Shown piece by piece: positions 30,589 through 36,337 of a stretch of 36,337 nucleotides of DNA. The number at the start of each line of letters is the position of its first letter. The stretch's first letter is position 1. The notes beneath the pieces were generated by a model that saw only the letters and a program-made list of their open reading frames with translations, searched no databases and was not told where the DNA came from. A program made the position numbers and the translations under genes. Origin of the DNA: Thermoleophilia bacterium (GTDB taxonomy: Bacteria > Actinomycetota > Thermoleophilia > Gaiellales > Gaiellaceae); contig JAHDVS010000029.1 of NCBI GenBank assembly GCA_023382435.1, positions 1 to 36,337 of the forward strand, in the 5' to 3' direction.

Positions 30589-32741
30589 CGGTCCTATCCC
30601 CGGAGCGCTACCTCGCGGAGCTGAACCCCGCGCAGCGGGAGGCCGTGCTCGCGACCGAGGGCCCGGTGCTCGTGATCGCGGGCGCCGGCTCCGGCAAGAC
30701 GCGCGTCCTGACGCACCGGATCGTCCATCTCGTCGCCGCGTGCGGGGCGAAGCCGAACGAGATCCTCGCGATCACGTTCACGAACCGGGCCGCGAACGAG
30801 ATGCGCACCCGGCTCGAGGGCCTGCTCGGGCAGGTCGTCCGCGGCATGTGGGTGATGACGTTCCACTCCGCGTGCGGGCGGATTCTGAGGCGGGAGGCCG
30901 AACGGCTCGGCTACCGCGCGAGCTTCACGATCGTCGACCAGGCAGACCAGGTGCGGGTGGTGAAGGCGTGCCTCGAGGAGCTCGACCGCGACCCGAAGCG
31001 GTTTGCCCCGTCGGGGATCCACGCGCAGATCTCGAACGCGAAGAACCGCCTCGTCAGCCCCGACGAGTACCGAAGCCTCGTCGGCTCGTTCTACGACCAG
31101 ACCGTCGCCGACGTCTACGACCTCTACCAGCGGCGCCTGTTCGCGTCGAACGCGCTCGATTTCGACGACCTGCTGATGCTGACCGTGGACGTGCTCGAGC
31201 GCTTCCCGGACGCGCGCGAGCGGTGGGGGAAGGCGTTTCGCTACGTGCTCGTCGACGAGTACCAGGACACGAACCACGCCCAGTACCGGCTGCTCCAGCT
31301 GCTCGGTGGCGAGCATCGCAACGTGTGCGCGGTCGGCGACCCGGACCAGTCGATCTACGCGTTCCGCGGCGCCGACATCCGCAACATCCTCGAGTTCGAG
31401 CGCGACTTCGGCGACGTCAGGCTGGTCGCGCTCGCGCAGAACTACCGCTCCACGAACCGGATCCTCCAGGCCGCGAACACGGTGATCGCGAACAACCGCG
31501 AGCGCAAGCCGAAGGAGCTCTGGAGCGAGCTCGGCGACGGCGAGCCGGTGCGGATCGTCGAGGTCGAGGACGAGCATGCGGAGGCGCGGCTCGTCGCGTC
31601 GGAGATCGCGCGGCTCGTCTCGGACGAGGGCCTGTCCGGGTCGGAGATCGCGGTCTTCTACCGCACGAACGCGCAGTCGCGGGTGGTCGAGGACGTGCTC
31701 ACCCGCCAGGGCGTCGGCTACCAGGTGATCGGCGGCCCGCGCTTCTACGAGCGGGCGGAGATCCGCGACGCCGTCGCATACCTGGCCCTGCTCGTGAACC
31801 CGGACGACGCGATCTCGCTCGCCCGGATCGCAAACCGGCCCCGGCGCGGGATCGGCGACACGTCGCTCGGTCGGCTGCGGACGTTCGCCGACACGCTCGG
31901 CGTGTCCCTGTGGGAGGCGTTCGTGCGCGCCGACGAGGCGGGGCTCGGGACGGCCGCGCTGAAGGCGGTCGCGTCGTTCCGCTCGCTGCTCGAGTCGCTC
32001 AGGGCGGGCGCGGGCGAGCGGACGGTGCCGGAGTTGCTCGAGGCGGTGCTCGAGCGAAGCGGGCTCGTGACCGCGCTCGAGGCGGAAAGGACGATCGAGG
32101 CGCGCGGGCGGATCGAGAACCTGCGCGAGCTCGTCGGGGTCGCCGGCGAGTACCACGAGGGGGCGGAGGAGCCGACGCTGTCCGGGTTCCTCGAGGGGAT
32201 CTCGCTCGCCTCCGACCAGGACTCGCTCGACGAGGAGGCGAGCCTCGTCACGCTGATGACGCTGCACAACGCGAAGGGGCTCGAGTTCCGGGCGGTCTTC
32301 ATTCTCGGGATGGAGGAGGGGGTGTTCCCGCACTCCCGCTCGATCGAGGAGCAGGGGGTCGAGGAGGAGCGCCGCCTCTTCTACGTGGGCGTGACGCGCG
32401 CGCGGGCGTGGCTCGTGCTGACCCATGCGACACAGAGATCGCTCTGGGGGACGCGCGGCGCGAACCTGCCGAGCCGCTTCCTCGACGAGCTGGGGCAGGG
32501 GACGGAGCGCGAGCGGCTGCGCCCGACCTCGTGGTCGTCGTACCGGCCACCTGGCCGTGAGGCCCCGCCGGTCCGCACCGCGCCGGAGCTCGCGACCGGG
32601 AACACGGTGCGCCACGAGACGCTCGGCGAGGGGATCGTGATCCGCATCGAACCGGGCGGCGTCGTGACCGTCCGCTTCGCGGGGGACGGCACCGAGCGGC
32701 GCCTGCTGCTCGAGTACGCACCGCTCGAGCGGATCGCCTGA
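30585..32741 (+). CDS. PcrA/UvrD-type superfamily 1 DNA helicase
   Basis: 718 aa from the TTG at 30585 (overlapping the cinA stop); an ATG at 30531 would add 18 residues inside cinA. All SF1A motifs are present: LNPAQREAV (Q-motif), VIAGAGSGKTRVL (I), AITFTNRAANEM (Ia), YVLVDEYQDTNHAQ (II), AVGDPDQSIYAFRGAD (III), NYRSTNRIL (IV), LMTLHNAKGLEF (V), FYVGVTRAR (VI). The C-terminal Tudor-like module GNTVRHETLGEGIVIRIEPG is the RNA-polymerase-contacting domain of PcrA/UvrD. It is a 3'-5' helicase of repair and of conflict clearing. Adjacent to a DNA glycosylase gene. Confidence 0.94.
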   Translation: MTVLSPERYLAELNPAQREAVLATEGPVLVIAGAGSGKTRVLTHRIVHLVAACGAKPNEILAITFTNRAANEMRTRLEGLLGQVVRGMWVMTFHSACGRILRREAERLGYRASFTIVDQADQVRVVKACLEELDRDPKRFAPSGIHAQISNAKNRLVSPDEYRSLVGSFYDQTVADVYDLYQRRLFASNALDFDDLLMLTVDVLERFPDARERWGKAFRYVLVDEYQDTNHAQYRLLQLLGGEHRNVCAVGDPDQSIYAFRGADIRNILEFERDFGDVRLVALAQNYRSTNRILQAANTVIANNRERKPKELWSELGDGEPVRIVEVEDEHAEARLVASEIARLVSDEGLSGSEIAVFYRTNAQSRVVEDVLTRQGVGYQVIGGPRFYERAEIRDAVAYLALLVNPDDAISLARIANRPRRGIGDTSLGRLRTFADTLGVSLWEAFVRADEAGLGTAALKAVASFRSLLESLRAGAGERTVPELLEAVLERSGLVTALEAERTIEARGRIENLRELVGVAGEYHEGAEEPTLSGFLEGISLASDQDSLDEEASLVTLMTLHNAKGLEFRAVFILGMEEGVFPHSRSIEEQGVEEERRLFYVGVTRARAWLVLTHATQRSLWGTRGANLPSRFLDELGQGTERERLRPTSWSSYRPPGREAPPVRTAPELATGNTVRHETLGEGIVIRIEPGGVVTVRFAGDGTERRLLLEYAPLERIA

Positions 32742-32744
32742 CCG

Positions 32745-33536
32745 GTGCCGGAGGGGCACGCCGTCCACCGGGTCGCGCGCGAGCACGGCGCCGCGCTCGC
32801 GGGGCGGGCGCTGGTGGCGAGCTCCCCGCAGGGTCGGGCGGCGGCGGCAGCGGCGCGGATCGACGGCCGCGTGCTCGATCGGGTCGAGGCGCACGGCAAG
32901 CACCTGTTCTACCGTTTCGACGGCGGCGCCGTCCTCCACGTCCACCTCGGCCGCTACGGGGAGTTCGGCCGCTTCGAGCCGCCGGCGCCCGAGCCGCGGG
33001 CGACGGTGCGGCTGCGGCTGGCGGACGCTCGCGGTGGCGTCGACCTGGTCGGCCCGGCGGCCTGCGCGCTCGTCGATCCGGACGAGGAGGCGGCGATCCT
33101 GGCCCGGCTGGGGCCCGACCCGCTGCGCGCGGACGCCGACCCGGAGCTCGCGTGGGCGAGGCTGCGCGGGCGCCGCTCTCCTCTGGGTGCTGTGCTGCTC
33201 GACCAGCGCGTGATCGCGGGTGTCGGGAACATCTTCCGTGCCGAGGCACTGCACGCGGTCGGAATCGACCCGCGCCGGCCGGCGTTTGCCCTCGAGCGCG
33301 AGGAGTTCGAGCGGCTGTGGGCGACCGTCGAGGGGATGCTGCGCCGCGGCGTCGAGGACGGGCGAATCGTCACGGTCGACGCGGAGTCGCTCGGGTTCTC
33401 CCGGGCGGAGATCCCGCGCGCGCTCGCGTTCCGCGTCTACGGACGCGAGCGCTGCGCCCTCTGCGACGCCGCGGTCGAGCGGCTCGACCTGGGCGGCAGG
33501 CGCACGTTCCGCTGCCCCGCCTGCCAGCCGCGCTGA
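32745..33536 (+). CDS. Endonuclease VIII-like DNA glycosylase (Fpg/Nei family, Nei2 type)
   Basis: 263 aa, GTG start 3 nt after the helicase stop. MPEGHAVHR gives the N-terminal Pro2 nucleophile and Glu3, with H5 as in the mycobacterial Nei2 group. HGKHLFYRF supplies the conserved Lys, LDQRVIAGVGNIFRAEALHA is the helix-two-turn-helix, and CALC...CPAC is the C-terminal zinc finger. It excises oxidised bases and cleaves the abasic site. The substrate choice (pyrimidines versus 8-oxoguanine) is inferred from the PEGH start. Coupled with the helicase, this is a small DNA-repair operon. Confidence 0.9.
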   Translation: MPEGHAVHRVAREHGAALAGRALVASSPQGRAAAAAARIDGRVLDRVEAHGKHLFYRFDGGAVLHVHLGRYGEFGRFEPPAPEPRATVRLRLADARGGVDLVGPAACALVDPDEEAAILARLGPDPLRADADPELAWARLRGRRSPLGAVLLDQRVIAGVGNIFRAEALHAVGIDPRRPAFALEREEFERLWATVEGMLRRGVEDGRIVTVDAESLGFSRAEIPRALAFRVYGRERCALCDAAVERLDLGGRRTFRCPACQPR

Positions 33537-33544
33537 GCTTTCGT

Positions 33545-33550
33545 TAGCCT
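33545..33550 (+). promoter_or_regulatory. -10 box TAGCCT of a probably leaderless promoter
   Basis: TAGCCT ends 7 nt before the GTG of the acetyltransferase gene. Confidence 0.45.
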
Positions 33551-33557
33551 GGCCGGC

Positions 33558-34778
33558 GTGGAGCTCGAGCTCAGGATCCCCCGCGAGGACGAGTACGGGG
33601 CGTTCGGCCAGGCGATCGCGAGCGCGCACGGCGGCGATCTACCGGCAGGTCTGCTCGACCGGATCCGGCCGGTCACCGAGCTCGACCGCTGCCTGATCGC
33701 CCTCGACGGGGCGGAAGTCGTGGGGACCGCGGAGGCGGTCCGCTTCTCCCTGACCGTGCCCGGCGGGACGCTCGCGGCGGGCGGGGTGACCTCGGTAGGG
33801 GTGCTCCCCACGCACCGCCGCCGCGGGCTTCTGACCCGCCTGATGCGCCGCCAGCTCGACGACCTCCACGCCTGGGGCGAGCCTCTCGCCGTTCTGTGGG
33901 CCTCGGAGGGCGGGATCTACCACCGCTTCGGCTACGGGCTCGCGAGCTGGAACGCCCGCATCGAGGCCGAGCGCGACCGCTTCGCGCTGCGCCACCCGGC
34001 GGAGCCGGAGGGAGGGGTGCGGCTGGTCGGCCACGCGGAGGCGCTCGAGCTGCTCCCGGCCGTGTACGACCGCGTGCGTGTGGCCACGCCGGGGTTCTTC
34101 GCGCGCTCGGCGCTCGCGTGGGAGTGCGTGACGCTCGCCGACGACGAGCACGAGCGCCAGGGCGCCGGTCCGCTCTGCCGCGCCGTGCTCGAGCTGGATG
34201 GTCGCCCCGAGGCGTACGCGCTCTACCGGGTGCGGCGCGCGTGGGAGCGGGGGGTGCCGAAGAGCCGCCTCGAGGTCGCGGAGGCGCTTGCGACTTCCCC
34301 GGTCGCGGAGCGGGAGCTGTGGCGCTACCTGTTCGGCGTCGACCTGATGGAGACGCTGAGCTCGCGGCGGCTCGCGATCGACCACCCGCTCTTCCTGCTC
34401 GTTCAGGAGCCCGCGCGGTTGCACCTGAGCGTCGGCGACGGCCTCTGGCTTCGCCTCATCGACGTGGCCGCGGCGCTCGCCGGGCGCGGGTACGCGGCCG
34501 CCGGGACGCTCCGGCTCGGGCTGACGGACGCGTTCTGCCCCTGGAACGAGGGGACGCTCACGCTCGAGGCGTCGCCGGGCGGGGCCTCCGTCACGCCCGG
34601 CGGCGAGCCCGAGCTCGTCCTCGACGTCAGCGACCTCGCCTCCATCTACCTGGGCGGCTTCACGTTCGCCGCGCTCGCCCGCCTCGGGCGGGTGGAGGAG
34701 CGCTGCCCGGCCGCGCTCGCCCGTGCCGACCTCCTGTTTCGCACCGACCGGAACCCGTGGTGCCCGGAGTCGTTCTAG
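33558..34778 (+). CDS. Eis-like GNAT N-acetyltransferase
   Basis: 406 aa, GTG start, length typical for the Eis family (about 400). The first GNAT domain contains GGVTSVGVLPTHRRRGLLTR (acetyl-CoA motif) and VLWASEGGIYHRFGYGLASW. A second, degenerate GNAT region follows, and then a sterol-carrier-like C-terminal domain (VLDVSDLASIYLGGFTFAAL). The chain ends in NPWCPESF; Eis enzymes use the carboxylate of the C-terminal Phe as general base, and that Phe is present. It probably acetylates amines on drugs, polyamines or proteins. Single gene with its own -10 box. Confidence 0.9.
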   Translation: MELELRIPREDEYGAFGQAIASAHGGDLPAGLLDRIRPVTELDRCLIALDGAEVVGTAEAVRFSLTVPGGTLAAGGVTSVGVLPTHRRRGLLTRLMRRQLDDLHAWGEPLAVLWASEGGIYHRFGYGLASWNARIEAERDRFALRHPAEPEGGVRLVGHAEALELLPAVYDRVRVATPGFFARSALAWECVTLADDEHERQGAGPLCRAVLELDGRPEAYALYRVRRAWERGVPKSRLEVAEALATSPVAERELWRYLFGVDLMETLSSRRLAIDHPLFLLVQEPARLHLSVGDGLWLRLIDVAAALAGRGYAAAGTLRLGLTDAFCPWNEGTLTLEASPGGASVTPGGEPELVLDVSDLASIYLGGFTFAALARLGRVEERCPAALARADLLFRTDRNPWCPESF

Positions 34779-34825
34779 CTACCTCGCGCGTGCGCGAGCC
34801 GCGCTCCGTCCGCGCTGACGTCAGC

Positions 34826-34831
34826 TAGAAT
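34826..34831 (+). promoter_or_regulatory. -10 box TAGAAT of the tRNA-Val gene
   Basis: TAGAAT ends 11 nt before the mature tRNA. It is abutted upstream by a perfect 12-nt palindrome, GCTGACGTCAGC (34814-34825). No good -35 box is visible. Confidence 0.5.
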
Positions 34832-34842
34832 CCGCGTCCGCG

Positions 34843-34915
34843 GGGCGGTTAGCTCAGTTGGGAGAGCACCAGCTCGACAAGCTGGGGGTCACTGGTTCGA
34901 GCCCAGTACCGCCCA
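34843..34915 (+). tRNA. tRNA-Val (anticodon GAC)
   Basis: 73 nt folding perfectly: acceptor GGGCGGT with ACCGCCC, D stem GCTC/GAGC with loop AGTTGGGA, anticodon stem CCAGC/GCTGG, variable GGGTC, T stem ACTGG/CCAGT with loop TTCGAGC, discriminator A73. The anticodon GAC is at 34876-34878; A35, C36 and A73 fit valine identity. The CCA end is not encoded (TTC follows). The loop reads TCGACAA, so position 33 is C instead of the almost universal U. Confidence 0.93.
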
Positions 34916-35017
34916 TTCAACGAACACTCGTTCGCCGCATGGTTGAGCGAACACCCTGGAAAGCGCGGGTTTCGTGAAAGCGACAGGCGTGACATACATG
35001 ACGGGTGTGCTCGTGCG

Positions 35018-35039
35018 GTGCTACCCCCGTGCTACCCCC
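35018..35039. repeat. Tandem 11-nt direct repeat
   Basis: GTGCTACCCCC occurs twice without a gap (35018-35028 and 35029-35039), 103 nt past the tRNA-Val gene. Confidence 0.7.
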
Positions 35040-35082
35040 GGGAACTGCCCCCGGCGCTGATGCAGGACCTGACCCCGTCGCG

Positions 35083-35088
35083 TAGCCT
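35083..35088 (+). promoter_or_regulatory. -10 box TAGCCT before the small membrane protein
   Basis: TAGCCT lies 21 nt before the CTG at 35110. A start of transcription near 35095 would leave a 15-nt leader containing AAGGAGG (35098-35104). Confidence 0.4.
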
Positions 35089-35109
35089 TCCTCGCCGAAG
35101 GAGGCCACG

Positions 35110-35331
35110 CTGGAGAAATGGATCGCACTCGGCGAGGTGGTGCTCGCGAACCTCGCCTGGATCGAGGAGCTCGACATCGAGGGGTGGCTGCTCGCCACCG
35201 CCGCCGTCGTCGCGGGAGGCGCCGTCGCCTGGTTCTTCGTCGGCCCGATCTGGCTCGTCGTCGGCGCGAGCCTCTACCTGGCCCTGCTCGTGACCGTCAA
35301 GGTGCTCGCCGACCGTCGCCGGGCGGACTGA
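35110..35331 (+). CDS. Small membrane protein, possible CTG start
   Basis: 73 aa if begun at the CTG at 35110, or 64 aa from the GTG at 35137. AAGGAGG lies exactly 5 nt before the CTG, and the extra residues (LEKWIALGE) continue an amphipathic helix, whereas neither GTG at 35137/35140 has a ribosome-binding site. Two membrane helices follow (LLATAAVVAGGAVAWFFV and IWLVVGASLYLALLVTVKVL) with a basic tail ADRRRAD. No family recognised. A hairpin at 35375-35395 lies 44 nt downstream. Confidence 0.6.
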   Translation: MEKWIALGEVVLANLAWIEELDIEGWLLATAAVVAGGAVAWFFVGPIWLVVGASLYLALLVTVKVLADRRRAD

Positions 35332-35374
35332 GGCCCGGCTACAGTCTGCCCCGGCCTCTGCCGATTACCGGGGG

Positions 35375-35395
35375 GCGCGGCCCGTCCGGCCGCGC
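35375..35395 (+). terminator. GC hairpin between the small membrane protein and the lipoprotein gene
   Basis: GCGCGGCC (35375-35382) pairs with GGCCGCGC (35388-35395) around CGTCC. It could end the upstream transcript; if the TACAGT at 35340-35345 is a promoter, the hairpin would instead lie in the lipoprotein leader. Confidence 0.4.
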
Positions 35396-35463
35396 TGCCA
35401 GGATTGCGGCCGGGCAGTCAGGCGCCGCGATCAGGTGCAGAAAGACGAGACAGGGAGGACAAG

Positions 35464-36318
35464 ATGCGGGTACGGGCAGCAGCTGCCGTCGCGGCGCTCG
35501 CGCTGGCGGGGGTGGCTGCCGGCTGCGGCGGTGGCGACGGAGGCGGCGATCGCCTCACGAAGGACGAGTACATCGCCCAGGCGGACGCGATCTGCAAGGC
35601 GGCCAACGAGAAGATCGACGCGCTCGGTGAGCCCGAGACCATGGAGGAGATCGCAACGCTTGCCGCCGACGCGATCGAGATCCAGGAAGGCTCCCTGGCC
35701 GAGCTGCGGGCGCTCAAGCCGCCGGAGGAGGACGAGGCGACGCTGAACGAGGCCTACGCGCTGGTCGAGCAGCAGGTCGAGGTCGGTAAGAAGGTCAAGG
35801 CGGCCGCCGAGGCGGGAGATCTGGAGGCGATCCAGACGCTGATCGCCGAGAACGAGCCGCTCGACGACCAGGCCGACAAGATCGCTGCGGACTACGGCCT
35901 GACCGAGCTTGCCGTCGCCGGCTGCGGCGGTAGCGGCGGCGGTGACCGCCTCACGAAGGAGGAGTACATCGCCCAGGCGGACGCGATCTGCAAGGCGGCC
36001 AACGAGAAGATCGACGCGCTCGGTGAGCCCGAGACCATGGAGGAGATCGCAACGCTTGCCGCCGACGCGATCGAGATCCAGACGAAGTCCCTCGCGGATC
36101 TGCGCGCGCTCAAGCCGCCCGAGGCCGACGAGGCGAAGCTGAACGAGGCGTACGCGCTGATCGACCAGCAGGTCGGGCTCGGCAAGGAGATCCTGGAGGC
36201 CGCCAAGGCGGGCGACCTGGAGAAGATCCAGAAGATCCTCGCCGAGGGCAAGCCGATCGACGACCAGGCCGGTGCGATCGCGGCGGACTACGGGCTGAAG
36301 GAGTGCGGCGGCGACTAG
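35464..36318 (+). CDS. Lipoprotein built of two tandem duplicated halves
   Basis: 284 aa from the ATG at 35464, with GGGAGG 5 nt upstream. The signal ends in a lipobox-like VAAGC at Cys21, followed by a Gly-rich linker. Each half (about residues 29-150 and 161-282) is an acidic helical unit starting DRLTK(D/E)EYIAQADAICKA and ending with AADYGL. The second half is preceded by VAGCGGSGGG, a remnant of the signal/lipobox, so a whole gene was duplicated in tandem and fused in frame. One conserved Cys occurs per half. Such small acidic lipoproteins are common in Thermoleophilia-like genomes; function unknown. Confidence 0.82.
   Translation: MRVRAAAAVAALALAGVAAGCGGGDGGGDRLTKDEYIAQADAICKAANEKIDALGEPETMEEIATLAADAIEIQEGSLAELRALKPPEEDEATLNEAYALVEQQVEVGKKVKAAAEAGDLEAIQTLIAENEPLDDQADKIAADYGLTELAVAGCGGSGGGDRLTKEEYIAQADAICKAANEKIDALGEPETMEEIATLAADAIEIQTKSLADLRALKPPEADEAKLNEAYALIDQQVGLGKEILEAAKAGDLEKIQKILAEGKPIDDQAGAIAADYGLKECGGD
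35551..35685 (+). repeat. Direct repeat, copy 1, within the lipoprotein gene
   Basis: 135 nt that match copy 2 with a single mismatch at 35565 (C versus G); 35566-35685 is a perfect 120-nt match. Offset to copy 2 is 396 nt, a multiple of three. Confidence 0.9.
35947..36081 (+). repeat. Direct repeat, copy 2, within the lipoprotein gene
   Basis: Second copy of the 135-nt repeat; the sequences on both sides have diverged from copy 1 while the core has not. Confidence 0.9.
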
Positions 36319-36337
36319 CCGACCGCGCTTGCGGGCA

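Larger units (their letters stand above)
34916..35109. other. Intergenic stretch behind the tRNA, no convincing gene
   Basis: 194 nt of somewhat lower GC with a tandem repeat (GTGCTACCCCC twice) and a minus-strand frame (34917-35198) that has no recognisable protein features. Its place at the 3' end of a tRNA fits an old integration site, but no integrase or second copy of the tRNA end is in the window. Confidence 0.4.

Noticed and set aside
30594-33629. 1011-codon open frame on the minus strand
   Set aside because: It is entirely antisense to the helicase and glycosylase genes, which show all family motifs. High GC content removes stop codons from the opposite frame, and the translated sequence is Arg/Glu/Val-rich without any recognisable fold.
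34917-35198. 93-codon minus-strand frame behind the tRNA, possibly an integrase remnant
   Set aside because: No tyrosine-recombinase motif or other conserved feature can be seen, and it overlaps the better supported small membrane protein on the other strand.
1-36337. CRISPR arrays, insertion sequences and phage genes
   Set aside because: No regularly spaced repeats, transposase or phage structural genes were found. The only direct repeats are the lipoprotein duplication and the 11-nt tandem repeat.

Overview
The window is very GC-rich chromosomal DNA. It uses many GTG and some TTG starts, has short gene overlaps throughout, and repeatedly shows extended -10 boxes 6-10 nt before start codons (probable leaderless transcripts). 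Gene content points to a deep-branching high-GC actinobacterium, with Thermoleophilia (Gaiellales/Solirubrobacterales) my best guess: Rex next to a CxxC glutaredoxin-like protein, Eis-type GNAT, Nei2-type glycosylase, LLM/F420-type oxidoreductase, GCS2 ligase, DUF1918 and a K+-independent membrane pyrophosphatase. This taxonomic placement is inference.

Layout. 0-6.3 kb: a secreted phospholipase A2-like protein, a small unknown protein, and a pantothenate operon read leftwards (DUF2520/PanG-like reductase, panC, panB with 4-nt overlaps). These are followed by a CHAP-like protein, a cupin flanked by related palindromes, and a CmoB-like methyltransferase. 6.3-12.6 kb: hemolysin III, an FmdB zinc ribbon, a type-4 uracil-DNA glycosylase ending in a putative clamp-binding motif, then the t6A operon tsaE-tsaB-rimI-tsaD running on by overlaps into a secreted subtilase and a glutaredoxin-like protein. 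12.7-18.7 kb: rex, an LLM oxidoreductase, an ECF sigma/anti-sigma pair divergent by only 3 nt from a glycosyltransferase, a GCS2 carboxylate-amine ligase and an MTA phosphorylase. 18.9-24.4 kb: hppA, DUF1918, a stand-alone molybdopterin oxidoreductase, a small coiled-coil protein, a HAD hydrolase and a VanZ protein.

24.5-29.8 kb is the most interesting part. A cobalamin riboswitch precedes six tightly packed genes: a secreted DUF4430 protein, a DUF4430-like lipoprotein, EcfT, a fused double EcfA ATPase, an EcfS substrate component, and a secreted alpha/alpha-barrel (prenyltransferase/squalene-oxidase repeat) protein. Animal intrinsic factor and transcobalamin consist of exactly an alpha/alpha barrel plus a DUF4430-like beta domain, with cobalamin held between them. 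The operon therefore looks like a split, bacterial transcobalamin-like capture system that hands cobalamin to a dedicated ECF transporter.

29.8-36.3 kb: a CinA-like protein, a PcrA/UvrD helicase and an endonuclease VIII-like glycosylase, an Eis-like acetyltransferase, a tRNA-Val(GAC) with C at position 33, a small membrane protein that may start at CTG, and a lipoprotein made of two recently duplicated halves sharing a perfect 120-nt repeat.
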